Assembly (NCBI GenBank): GCA_900545455.1
Contig: UQZF01000121.1
Span: 1-8,585 of the forward strand
DNA from: an uncultured Eubacteriales bacterium
Lineage (GTDB): Bacteria > Bacillota > Clostridia > Lachnospirales > Lachnospiraceae
Direction: 5' to 3'
DNA: 8,585 nucleotides
Shown here: piece by piece, positions 1-6,960 of the stretch
Layout of the letters: every line of letters begins with the position of its first letter
Numbering within the stretch: position 1 is the stretch's first letter
Notes under the pieces: model-generated
Seen by the model: only the letters and a program-made list of their open reading frames with translations
Database searches by the model: none
What the model was told of the DNA's origin: nothing
Program-made: the position numbers and the translations under genes

Positions 1-1
1 C

Positions 2-820
2 ATTATGTCCGACGACAGAAAAAAGCCTATGACGTTTTCGGTGGGCGGATGCTGTGAGACTTTTGTGTCAAAAAAAACTTCGATGGAGCATTGCGGCTGT
101 TACTGCATGGGATTGAACGGAATAAGCCTGTATGACTTTTTCCGCGTGTTCAGATTCAAAATTAAAAATCCCGGCGTGGTGAAGATAGTGTCTTTGCCAC
201 GCTTATTTGACATTAACGCCGAGGATTATATCTACTCAATGACAGGAATACAGGAGAGCGAGGGCAAGGGTAAGGAAAAGAGCGGAACCGAGATAAGCCT
301 CATAAGAGAGTATTCCGACGGCGACAGCATAAAAAACATCCACCACAAGCTGAGCAGCAGAATGTCGACGCTTATGGTCAAGGAGTTTGCGGCGGACGAG
401 GGCGATGAGGAGGTATATGCTTTTTATTCATCGGATAAAGACGGCACCGACAGAACGGACAATTTGCTTGACCTCATGTACAATATGATGCTTTTAAAAA
501 TCAGAAAAAATGGAAAAATAGCGGGTTATATTATGCCGGAACAGAAGAATGCTTCCGGTGAGAAGTGTGCCATAGCGTCAGAAGATGAGCTTAATGTGTT
601 CTTTGAGAAGCTGATGGACGGCTTCGCAGGCTGTAAGCCCGATGTCTACGGCATAAGCGGTGTGAGAATATTTGCGTCCGATGTGACGGAGGAGCTTGCA
701 GAGTGCATTGAGCAGGCTGCGGCGGATGTAATTTTATATCTTCCCGAGGACTGTGAGGATAAGCTTGAGTCGATTTCGTGTGAGACCGTGCTCGTATCGT
801 CGGGAGGTGATATGGCATGA
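2..820 (+). CDS. DUF58 domain-containing protein, 5' truncated by window edge
   Basis: The signature of DUF58 proteins (usual core RxYxxGDxxRxIHWKxSAR...LMVKEF) is clear, counting from the ATG at position 5: REYSDGD at residues 101-107, IHHKLSSR at 112-119 and LMVKEF at 123-128. Upstream, HCGCYCMGLNG...YDFFRVFRF (29-51) matches the part of the family that normally follows two N-terminal membrane helices. Those helices are absent here and family members are usually around 400 residues, so the gene very probably begins before the window and the ATG at 5 is internal. The open frame runs to the left edge. Family members typically sit between a MoxR-type AAA ATPase and a transglutaminase-like membrane protein; the latter follows here with a 4-nt ATGA overlap, so a moxR gene just upstream is predicted. 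The biochemical role of DUF58 proteins is unknown; a vWA-like fold is known for the family. Oddities are His114 where Trp is usual (IHWK) and Cys at 16, 17, 30, 32 and 34. The family call is firm; function is open. Confidence 0.85.
   Translation: MMSDDRKKPMTFSVGGCCETFVSKKTSMEHCGCYCMGLNGISLYDFFRVFRFKIKNPGVVKIVSLPRLFDINAEDYIYSMTGIQESEGKGKEKSGTEISLIREYSDGDSIKNIHHKLSSRMSTLMVKEFAADEGDEEVYAFYSSDKDGTDRTDNLLDLMYNMMLLKIRKNGKIAGYIMPEQKNASGEKCAIASEDELNVFFEKLMDGFAGCKPDVYGISGVRIFASDVTEELAECIEQAAADVILYLPEDCEDKLESISCETVLVSSGGDMA
803..810 (+). promoter_or_regulatory. Ribosome binding site of the transglutaminase gene
   Basis: GGAGGTGA, almost the full anti-16S complement, lies inside the end of the DUF58 gene. 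It sits 6 nt before the ATG at 817, which overlaps the upstream stop (ATGA, 817-820). Together they fix the start and suggest translational coupling. Confidence 0.85.
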
Positions 821-3447
821 AAAGCACAAAGAAAATCGGTTCGATAATCATACTGTACGCCGTCGCCGTCGGTGCTTCGATAATCACGGCATGGCAGTTC
901 ATGCAGATATATGCGACAGTCACGCTTCCTATTGGATTTAGTGCATTAGGAGCAGCGTGCGGAACACTGATTGCCGTATTTATGTATATTTTAAAGCACA
1001 AATGTAAGCTGATATGGCGCATTCTCGCGAGAATTGTGCTCATAGCGGGGCTTGCGGTGACGGTGTGGTTAAAGTTTGATGAGATAGTGGGCGGAATGGC
1101 TTACATTGTCAATTTTGCCATAGACGAGCTCAATGAGTATTATGGTGCCGGGATGTACTATATTTCCATCACGGCGGCAATGAATGAGCATGTGAACCAG
1201 CCGCTTTTTGCATATATCGCGTGTGGTATCGCGGGCTGCGGGTATATGTCAGTGCTTTTAAACGGAAGAGGCGTTGCCGCAGCATCGATTTTTGCGGTAT
1301 TTTCATATATCTATCCTGCGACTCTCGAGGCGGCACCTTCTGAGTGGATACTGCTCGGGGTTATGAGCCTTGTTGTATGCCTGATAATTCAGGGCGAGAG
1401 GGCGAGAAGCAGACGTCTCGGTGCCAAGAGAACGGCGGTGATGTATGCGGCGCTTCCTCTGCTTGTGATTTCAATAGGAATATCCGCCATATACAAGGGA
1501 GCGGTTCCTGCGAAGGACTATGAGGTGCCGAAGGTGTTCAACAGCGTGAGAGGAAAGCTCTTTTTCTCGGCAAAGGACGTGCAGACGGCAATCGACGGCT
1601 ACAGGGGAATTGCGGACAGCAGCAATGCAAGCGTAGGAACGGGAATCATAGGAAGGGTTGACGAGGTGAAATACTCGGACGAGCCCGTGTTTAAGATAAA
1701 GGCACCGTTAAATGGCGGAGTGATTTACCTGAAGGCATTTCAGGCTTCTGAATACACCAAGAGAAGATGGAAGGAGCTCGATGAGTCGGTCTATGCCGCA
1801 GAGGCAGAGCTTTTTAATGCAATGAAGCTTGCCGGAAGGACACCACTGCTCATGAGCTACAGGGCGGTCGCAGATCTCACGGGAATGGGTGCGGTCGGAA
1901 TAAAAAGCGCGGCATTCGATATAGAGATAACGCAGTATGTCGGCGACGGAAACAGCTATGTCCCTACGTCGGCGATTCAGGCGGACGGAAAGTCGCTCGA
2001 TGAGCTGGCGGTGGCGGATAAGGCAATCACGCTTGCGGGCGATGAGAGCGGAGCGCACGACATAACCCACAGCTACCGACTTGTCGAGTGGAGAAATTTC
2101 TCGTCGCTCAACAAGCTGGTGGTCAACGGCGGTGTTCTCGGAAATGCTGACGACGGTTACACGCGCTTCGTGTATGATAATTATTTAGACACCGATGATG
2201 CGTGCGACGACAGAATAAAGAGGGAGCTCTTCCCTCAGATAAAGAGCAGCGATTATTCGCTCGAGACGACGACCGGGAAGGCAGCCTTCATCATGGATGT
2301 GGTGAGCTATCTCGCGGACAATTACGAGTACACACTTTCTCCGGGGGCGACGCCTTCGGGAAAGGATTATGTTGAGTACTTCCTCTTTGAGAAAAAGAAG
2401 GGACTCTGCACACATTTTGCCTCCGCGGCAGCCATGATTCTGAGAAGTGCGGGAATACCGACAAGGTACGTCGAGGGCTATGTGGTGCCTGAGAGCCTTT
2501 ATGTCGGAGATCAGCTCTCATCCCGAAGCGTATCGGTGAGGGGAAACGGTCAGTTTTACAATGAGACATGGGGCTACTATGAGGTGACCGTCACCGACCG
2601 CTACGCACACGCGTGGATTGAGGCGTACATCGACGGAATCGGCTGGATTACGGTGGATGCGACACCGGGCTACGGCACGCGGTATCTTAATGACCAGAAG
2701 GATTACACGGGCACGGCGGGCGATTCGCAGGGCACAACGGAGACTGAGGATGCCACAGGGGAGAGCATTTCCGAGACGGAGAGCGAGAGCACGGAGAAAA
2801 GTACCTCGGAGACGACTGAGAGCACCGCTGAGACGGAGAGTGACGGGACTGTATCCGAGCCTCCGACAGAGAGCATCAATCCACAGGAGCCTTCAGTGGA
2901 CAACAACGGCGGCGCAGACGGCGGACAATCGTCGGAGGGCGTGGCTGCCACGGATGAGGAGAACACCGAAAAGGTAAGCATCGGTGAGCTTTTAAGCAGA
3001 GCGGGTGCCGTCCTGAAACCGATTTTTGCGGTTGTATGGTTTATAATAAAGCTTGCCCTGCTTCCGGGTATCGTTGTATTATTTTTGGTAATAAGGCAAA
3101 AATATATGGAACAAAAGAGGGCTAAGTTATATAATGAGACGTGCGGTCTTTTGTCTGACGAGCGCATAAAGGGCATAATGAATTACTATGCAAGGCTTCT
3201 AAGGTATGTGAAGGTCACGGATTCAAAGAGCATGACTATGGCTGAGCTTTCAAAGGAGGCGTTCGGCGATGTCGAGGGCGCGGATGAGGCATTTAGAATC
3301 GCGGACAAGGCAATGTACTCGAAGCGTCAGCCTGACGAGGACGAGGTGATGAAGGTCATGGCGTATGTTGACAATGTGCGCACGATGGTGTATTGTCGTC
3401 TTGGCTTCATAGGCAGATTTTACTTTAAATATATACTTGCACTTTAA
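817..3447 (+). CDS. TgpA-like membrane transglutaminase-domain protein
   Basis: This 876-residue protein has the layout of the TgpA family. About seven hydrophobic segments (near 7-29, 35-58, 66-86, 127-147, 152-170, 176-193 and 205-226) precede a large extracytoplasmic region. The transglutaminase-like core (about 480-620) contains KKKGLCTHFASA with Cys531, GIPTRYVEGY (546-555), HAWIEAY with His598 and WITVDATPGYG with Asp614. The Cys-His-Asp triad is therefore complete and should be active. An E/S/T-rich stalk (about 638-690) leads to one membrane helix (about 733-760) and a basic cytoplasmic domain (761-876, with YNETCGLLSDERIKGIMNYY) resembling DUF4129. An odd number of N-terminal helices places the catalytic core outside. 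Known relatives occur with MoxR and DUF58 partners; the substrate is not established, and cross-linking or proteolysis of wall-associated peptides is only inference. The start is set by a strong ribosome site overlapping the DUF58 stop. Two secreted amidase genes downstream suggest a role in wall remodelling. The family call is secure, the substrate unknown. Confidence 0.9.
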   Translation: MKSTKKIGSIIILYAVAVGASIITAWQFMQIYATVTLPIGFSALGAACGTLIAVFMYILKHKCKLIWRILARIVLIAGLAVTVWLKFDEIVGGMAYIVNFAIDELNEYYGAGMYYISITAAMNEHVNQPLFAYIACGIAGCGYMSVLLNGRGVAAASIFAVFSYIYPATLEAAPSEWILLGVMSLVVCLIIQGERARSRRLGAKRTAVMYAALPLLVISIGISAIYKGAVPAKDYEVPKVFNSVRGKLFFSAKDVQTAIDGYRGIADSSNASVGTGIIGRVDEVKYSDEPVFKIKAPLNGGVIYLKAFQASEYTKRRWKELDESVYAAEAELFNAMKLAGRTPLLMSYRAVADLTGMGAVGIKSAAFDIEITQYVGDGNSYVPTSAIQADGKSLDELAVADKAITLAGDESGAHDITHSYRLVEWRNFSSLNKLVVNGGVLGNADDGYTRFVYDNYLDTDDACDDRIKRELFPQIKSSDYSLETTTGKAAFIMDVVSYLADNYEYTLSPGATPSGKDYVEYFLFEKKKGLCTHFASAAAMILRSAGIPTRYVEGYVVPESLYVGDQLSSRSVSVRGNGQFYNETWGYYEVTVTDRYAHAWIEAYIDGIGWITVDATPGYGTRYLNDQKDYTGTAGDSQGTTETEDATGESISETESESTEKSTSETTESTAETESDGTVSEPPTESINPQEPSVDNNGGADGGQSSEGVAATDEENTEKVSIGELLSRAGAVLKPIFAVVWFIIKLALLPGIVVLFLVIRQKYMEQKRAKLYNETCGLLSDERIKGIMNYYARLLRYVKVTDSKSMTMAELSKEAFGDVEGADEAFRIADKAMYSKRQPDEDEVMKVMAYVDNVRTMVYCRLGFIGRFYFKYILAL

Positions 3448-3463
3448 ATTATTAAAAATGATT

Positions 3464-3468
3464 GGAGA
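3464..3468 (+). promoter_or_regulatory. Ribosome binding site deciding the first amidase start
   Basis: GGAGA lies 4 nt before the ATG at 3473. It supports that start over the upstream ATG at 3458 and the TTG at 3437, neither of which has a purine-rich site at proper spacing. The resulting N-terminus (MIRQIRK followed by a hydrophobic stretch) is a classic signal peptide, which adds support. Confidence 0.7.
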
Positions 3469-3472
3469 AAAA

Positions 3473-4930
3473 ATGATACGACAGATTAGAAAGATATGTT
3501 CATACGCGGCGGTGCTTGCGGCGGCATTCATACTCGGAAGCACGGCGCTAAAGACCGATGTTGCGGCTAAGGATGCGGACGGAAACATTGTTATTGTCAT
3601 CGATCCGGGACACGGCGGAAGCGATCCCGGAAAGATAGGTGTGAACGGTGTTCAGGAGAAGGATGCGAACTATGAGATTGCGCAGGCGATGATGGACACC
3701 TTAAAGCAGTACGACGGAGTGAGGGTGTACCTCACAAGACCTGAGGACGCGTGGATAACACAGAACGGAAGAGCCATGATTGCGGCATCCCTCAATGCGG
3801 ACTTTTTGATAAGCATTCACAATAACAGCGGAACCGATTCAAGCTCGGGCGCGATAGTGTTCACCTCGGTGCTGCCTCTTTACAGCACGATGACGGCTGA
3901 CATGGGTAATTATATATTAAACAATCTTGCCGAGGTTGGAATCAAGAACAACGGAATACAGACGAGAAACTCAACCGAGTATGTCGGTGAGGATTTCTAC
4001 ACAATCATGGGCGAGGGCATGCGCGCGGGAGTTCCTACGGTGCTTATCGAGCACTGCTTTATGAGCAACGCAGAGGATGTGCTTTTCATATCCCACGAGG
4101 ACGGAAGCATCGACTATGAGAAGATTGCGCTTATCGGAAAGGCGGATGCCGATGCTGTCGTGACATACTTTAATCTTCACAAAAATTCGATTGAGGCAGG
4201 TCAGGTACAGTCGTTGGAGCTTGAGAAGGGCTACTATGTGAATGTCGACACCTCATCGCTAAGCGGAAGCGTCACATGGACAAGCAGCAATGAGAACACG
4301 GTATCGGTTGACGCGGACGGAAATGTCAAGGCAATCAACAGCGGAGCGGCTACGGTGACATACACCTGCTCGGACGGAACGACGGGAAACATTGACGTCA
4401 CGGTGAGAATACCTGAACAGCTCACAATCACGGGCTTTATCGATCCTACGTTTTATAAGACGGCGGAGGAGTTTGCGGCAATCAATCTTGACGATGCGTC
4501 GGCAAATATCGTGTACAGCGACGGCTCTGTGATGCAGGTTAAGCCTGACATTTTGGGAAGCGTTGATTTTGGCAAGGCGGGAATACAGGATTTGGCTATA
4601 AGATACGGTGCTCTTGACGGTCTTTTAAGAGTTATATACCAGACGGAGGATTACATCCCTGAGGTGACCTCCAAGGAGGAGACGGAGCCTGAGACGACGA
4701 CAGCCGAGACGGAGAGCGTCACGGATGCCAAGGAGGAGACGGAACCCGTCATATATCCTGAGACCACGAAAAGCCCGAATGAGGAGACAACAGATTTTGA
4801 CATCATCATGGTTGTGAAGATGGCGGCGGGAATAGTTATAGTCATAGTTTTGGCGACGGTTATTTTTGTTCTTGAGAACAGGATGAGCAGAAGGAGACGT
4901 TCGCACAGAAACAAGAGGAGACGCAGATAA
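3473..4930 (+). CDS. Secreted, membrane-tethered N-acetylmuramoyl-L-alanine amidase with Big_2 and Big_3 domains
   Basis: This predicted zinc hydrolase cuts the bond between N-acetylmuramic acid and L-alanine in peptidoglycan. From the ATG at 3473 it has 485 residues. A signal peptide (1-32; basic MIRQIRK, hydrophobic AAVLAAAFILG, likely cleavage after VAA) precedes an Amidase_3 domain (about 38-233). All key residues are visible: His47 in IDPGHGG, Glu62 in QEKD, His116 in SIHNNSG (zinc ligands) and Glu193 in LIEHCF (catalytic). A Big_2 Ig-like domain (about 244-311, with VTWTSSNENTVSVDADGNV) and a Big_3-like domain (about 317-390, with FYKTAEEF...YSDGS) follow. Then come an E/T-rich stalk (398-440), one membrane helix (about 443-467) and an Arg-rich tail (RMSRRRR...KRRRR). 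The expected product is a type I membrane protein with its enzyme outside. No LPXTG-like motif is present. It starts 25 nt after the transglutaminase gene and ends 2 nt before its paralogue, so all are probably in one operon. The enzyme class is certain; the physiological role (division, sporulation or turnover) is not readable here. Confidence 0.9.
   Translation: MIRQIRKICSYAAVLAAAFILGSTALKTDVAAKDADGNIVIVIDPGHGGSDPGKIGVNGVQEKDANYEIAQAMMDTLKQYDGVRVYLTRPEDAWITQNGRAMIAASLNADFLISIHNNSGTDSSSGAIVFTSVLPLYSTMTADMGNYILNNLAEVGIKNNGIQTRNSTEYVGEDFYTIMGEGMRAGVPTVLIEHCFMSNAEDVLFISHEDGSIDYEKIALIGKADADAVVTYFNLHKNSIEAGQVQSLELEKGYYVNVDTSSLSGSVTWTSSNENTVSVDADGNVKAINSGAATVTYTCSDGTTGNIDVTVRIPEQLTITGFIDPTFYKTAEEFAAINLDDASANIVYSDGSVMQVKPDILGSVDFGKAGIQDLAIRYGALDGLLRVIYQTEDYIPEVTSKEETEPETTTAETESVTDAKEETEPVIYPETTKSPNEETTDFDIIMVVKMAAGIVIVIVLATVIFVLENRMSRRRRSHRNKRRRR
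4915..4920 (+). promoter_or_regulatory. Ribosome binding site of the second amidase
   Basis: GAGGAG lies within the Arg-tail codons of the first amidase, 12 nt before the ATG at 4933. The spacing is slightly long. With only 2 nt between stop and start, translation is probably helped by coupling to the upstream gene. Confidence 0.55.
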
Positions 4931-4932
4931 AA

Positions 4933-6675
4933 ATGAACAGAATCAGATTTAAGTTATATAAGGCAGTCACGATGCTTCTCGTGTTCGTTCTTGCTGCGGG
5001 CTGTGGGATTGCAGCCTTCGGCGAGAGGGTGTACGCGAAGGATTCAAACGGCGACATAGTAATCGTCATCGATCCGGGACACGGAGGTTATGACGGCGGA
5101 GCAAATGCCGGAAGCACGGGTGACAACGAGAGCGATTTGAACTGGAACATAGCAAAGTACATGAAGGCTGAGCTTGAGACCTACGCGGGAGTGCGCGTCT
5201 ATGTGACGAGAGCCAACAACGAGTGGAACACCAACACGGCAAGAGCACACATGGGAAAGTCCGTCGGAGCCGATTTTGTCATAAGCATTCACAATAACTC
5301 ATCATCCACGGCTTCAACCAACGGTTTTGTGGCTTACGGCTCGGTTGCGGACGGCTATGTAGATGCGACCAAGAATCTCTGCCTCAATATGGCGCGCTAC
5401 GCGCAGGCGGCGGGACTCGGACTTTTCAGTAACGGCTATCTCACAAGAGCATCAGGCTCTAACCCGTCGATGGACTATTACACCGTAATAGACGAGGGTG
5501 TTAAGTCGGGTATTCCGACAATAATCGCAGAGCACTGCTTCCTCACCAATTCGTCGGATGCGGCGTTCATACACGAGACCGAGAACCAGAGAAAGGTCGG
5601 AGTGGGTGACGCAACGGCGGTTGCTGAGTATTTCGGGCTTTCTAAGAGAACGATAAGCGACGGTCAGAGTGTGGAGCTCGACAGAAGCTACAGCGCATAC
5701 TTTGTGCCTGCCAACCAGAGGGACGGCAGCATAAGCTTCTCAAGCTCCGACGACAACGTAGCACATGTGAGAAGCGACGGACTTATCACGGCGGTAAATG
5801 CGGGCACGGCGACCGTGACGTATACATACGCTGACGGAACGAGCGGAAGCTGTACATTTACGACAAAGCCTGTCGTTCAGGTCGGAGTGTCGGCAGGAAT
5901 CAACCCTACCGTGTACAAGAGCTCGGAGCAGATTGCAGCCATAGACAAGAGCAAAATCATCGTCAAGGCAATCTACAGCGACGGAACGAGCAGACAGATG
6001 ACATCGGGCTACACCATCGGTGACATAGATCCGAATTATGAGGGCAGACAGTATGTGAGCGTTTCACACAACGGCTTTAGCGCTTCGCTCCTCATAAGAC
6101 TTGATCCGGGTGCCGAGGCGGGCAACTATTCGGATTATCTCTACCAGATAAAGGGCGATTACGCCGACATATTCACATACCCTGAGATTGTCTCAATATC
6201 GGGTGTGTCAGGCTCGCCTTACACAAGTAACGGATTTGAGAATAGTGAGAAACCGACACAGCCTGAGACGACAACACAGGCACCGACCGAGACTGAGACG
6301 TTGACTCAGGAGACAACAACCGCACAGGAGACAGAGAGCACAGCCGAGACGACAACGGAAGCCGAGAGTGCATCCGAATCCGAGAGTGCCTCCGAGTCAC
6401 AGAGCACGGAAAATGCTTCCGAGTCATCAACGCACAGCGGGGAGAGTAAGACGACACAGCCGACAACTGACGGCACGAACATAAATAAGGAGAACAAATC
6501 AATGGATTGGATAATAGCAGTACTTCTTGTGCTCATTGTATTGATGATAGCGCTCATCGTTATCGCGTCAATGTCAATCAGGAAGAACAACAGATACAAC
6601 AGAAAGCTTGAACAGAGAGAGAAGAGAAATCATCAGAGTATGGATGACGAGGAGCCGAAGAGAAAGAGACGATAA
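4933..6675 (+). CDS. Second secreted, membrane-tethered N-acetylmuramoyl-L-alanine amidase (paralogue)
   Basis: This 580-residue paralogue of the preceding gene has the same order of parts and presumably the same reaction on peptidoglycan. A signal sequence (1-35) is followed by Amidase_3 (about 41-235) with His50 in IDPGHGG, Glu66 in DNESDLNW, His120 in SIHNNSS and Glu200 in IIAEHCF, so the active site is complete. Next come Big_2 (about 245-312, with ISFSSSDDNVAHVRSDGLI and GTATVTYTYADG), a Big_3-like domain (about 316-390, with VYKSSEQ...YSDGTSRQ), a spacer, a long T/E/S-rich stalk (about 438-522), a membrane helix (about 525-548) and a basic end (EPKRKRR). It is longer than its sister mainly because of the stalk and the spacer before it. 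Cys24 in LAAGC gives an imperfect lipobox, but VYA at 33-35 matches the sister's probable signal peptidase I site, so cleavage there seems likelier. No terminator follows its stop. Duplication then divergence is inferred from the shared architecture. Confidence 0.9.
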   Translation: MNRIRFKLYKAVTMLLVFVLAAGCGIAAFGERVYAKDSNGDIVIVIDPGHGGYDGGANAGSTGDNESDLNWNIAKYMKAELETYAGVRVYVTRANNEWNTNTARAHMGKSVGADFVISIHNNSSSTASTNGFVAYGSVADGYVDATKNLCLNMARYAQAAGLGLFSNGYLTRASGSNPSMDYYTVIDEGVKSGIPTIIAEHCFLTNSSDAAFIHETENQRKVGVGDATAVAEYFGLSKRTISDGQSVELDRSYSAYFVPANQRDGSISFSSSDDNVAHVRSDGLITAVNAGTATVTYTYADGTSGSCTFTTKPVVQVGVSAGINPTVYKSSEQIAAIDKSKIIVKAIYSDGTSRQMTSGYTIGDIDPNYEGRQYVSVSHNGFSASLLIRLDPGAEAGNYSDYLYQIKGDYADIFTYPEIVSISGVSGSPYTSNGFENSEKPTQPETTTQAPTETETLTQETTTAQETESTAETTTEAESASESESASESQSTENASESSTHSGESKTTQPTTDGTNINKENKSMDWIIAVLLVLIVLMIALIVIASMSIRKNNRYNRKLEQREKRNHQSMDDEEPKRKRR

Positions 6676-6685
6676 TCAAATTTCC

Positions 6686-6715
6686 TTGAACATATTGACT
6701 AATACGACATATAAT
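6686..6715 (+). promoter_or_regulatory. Sigma-A-type promoter 1 for the dapAB leader
   Basis: The -35 box is TTGAAC (6686-6691) and the -10 box is a perfect TATAAT (6710-6715), with an 18-nt spacer. Transcription would start near 6722, a little upstream of the riboswitch P1 helix. It lies just 10 nt after the stop of the second amidase. Confidence 0.6.
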
Positions 6716-6723
6716 GGTATCAT
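6695..6723 (+). promoter_or_regulatory. Overlapping sigma-A-type promoter 2 for the dapAB leader
   Basis: The -35 box is TTGACT (6695-6700) and the -10 box is TATCAT (6718-6723), with an ideal 17-nt spacer and 5 of 6 consensus bases in each box. Initiation would be near 6730, 6 nt before the riboswitch. It overlaps promoter 1, offset by 8-9 nt. Which of the two is used cannot be decided from sequence. Confidence 0.55.
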
Positions 6724-6733
6724 ACCAATATAT
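6709..6733 (+). repeat. 25-bp near-perfect palindrome over the -10 boxes, operator candidate
   Basis: The core TGGTATCATACCA (6715-6727) is a perfect inverted repeat around C6721. ATATA on the left (6709-6713) and TATAT on the right (6729-6733) extend it. Of 12 arm pairs, 11 match, the exception being A6714 with A6728. It covers both -10 hexamers. A hairpin role is less likely because no T-run follows and transcription probably starts inside it. Repressor binding is the simplest reading, but no regulator gene is in view. Confidence 0.5.
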
Positions 6734-6735
6734 TT

Positions 6736-6909
6736 ATGGTAGAGGTTGCACCGGTTATCAGTATTCTATCAGACATGACAGACATGGAGGAAGATGGATG
6801 AAAGGGAACGGTGCCGAAGCGGGCAGAACGGTCTGTGGACTGTCCGGCTGGGCGCATGGTTAAGAGCCGTGTGACTGTCATCATACTCGATTTGATGGAG
6901 AGCTACTTG
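6736..6909 (+). promoter_or_regulatory. Lysine riboswitch (L box) aptamer upstream of dapA
   Basis: The conserved L-box blocks appear in order: AGAGGTTGCA (6741-6750), ATCAGTAT (6757-6764), GAAAGGGAACGGTGCCGAAG (6800-6819), GGCTGGGC (6847-6854), GACTGTCA (6873-6880) and TGGAGAGCTACT (6896-6907). All five helices of the junction can be paired. P1 is GGTAG 6738-6742 with CTACT 6903-6907. P2 is GCACCG 6748-6753 with CGGTGC 6809-6814. P3 is TCTATC 6765-6770 with GATGGA 6793-6798. P4 is CGGGCAG 6820-6826 with CTGTCCG 6840-6846. P5 is formed by GCATGG near 6854 with CCGTGT near 6867, using wobbles. In the known family, lysine binding stabilises P1 and favours termination. The position before dapA-dapB fits feedback control of lysine synthesis. 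The exact ends are approximate. Confidence 0.93.
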
Positions 6910-6960
6910 AAGTTTTATTTGTATCGGAACATACATAGTCCGCTACATGGAATGGAACCT

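Noticed and set aside
591..1043. Reverse-strand open frames such as 591-1043, 2703-3176 and 4651-4914
   Set aside because: They lie wholly opposite well-supported genes, with compositions expected from the complementary strand. I found no ribosome sites or domain motifs for them.
2618..2977. Arg-rich open frame inside the transglutaminase stalk region
   Set aside because: It is a frame-shadow of E/T/S-rich codons (GAG, ACG, AGC), with very low complexity and no ribosome site.
3437..3472. Upstream TTG (3437) or ATG (3458) as start of the first amidase
   Set aside because: Neither has a well-spaced ribosome site. The extension would put MHFKLLKMIGEK before a good signal peptide, whereas GGAGA precedes the ATG at 3473.
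4664..4930. LPXTG-type sortase anchoring of the amidases
   Set aside because: No LPXTG or similar pentapeptide stands before the hydrophobic helix in either protein.
6709..6733. The palindrome as terminator of the wall operon
   Set aside because: The stem is AT-rich and interrupted. What follows is TATTTATGG rather than a T-run, and it coincides with -10 boxes.
6771..6786. Direct repeat AGACATG (6771-6777 and 6780-6786)
   Set aside because: It lies in the variable apical part of riboswitch helix P3 and is too short to mean more.
6736..6909. Other metabolite-sensing RNA such as an M-box or T-box
   Set aside because: The ordered blocks, including GTGCCGAAG and GACTGTCA, and all five helices match the lysine class. 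The downstream dapA gene agrees, and no T-box sequence is present.
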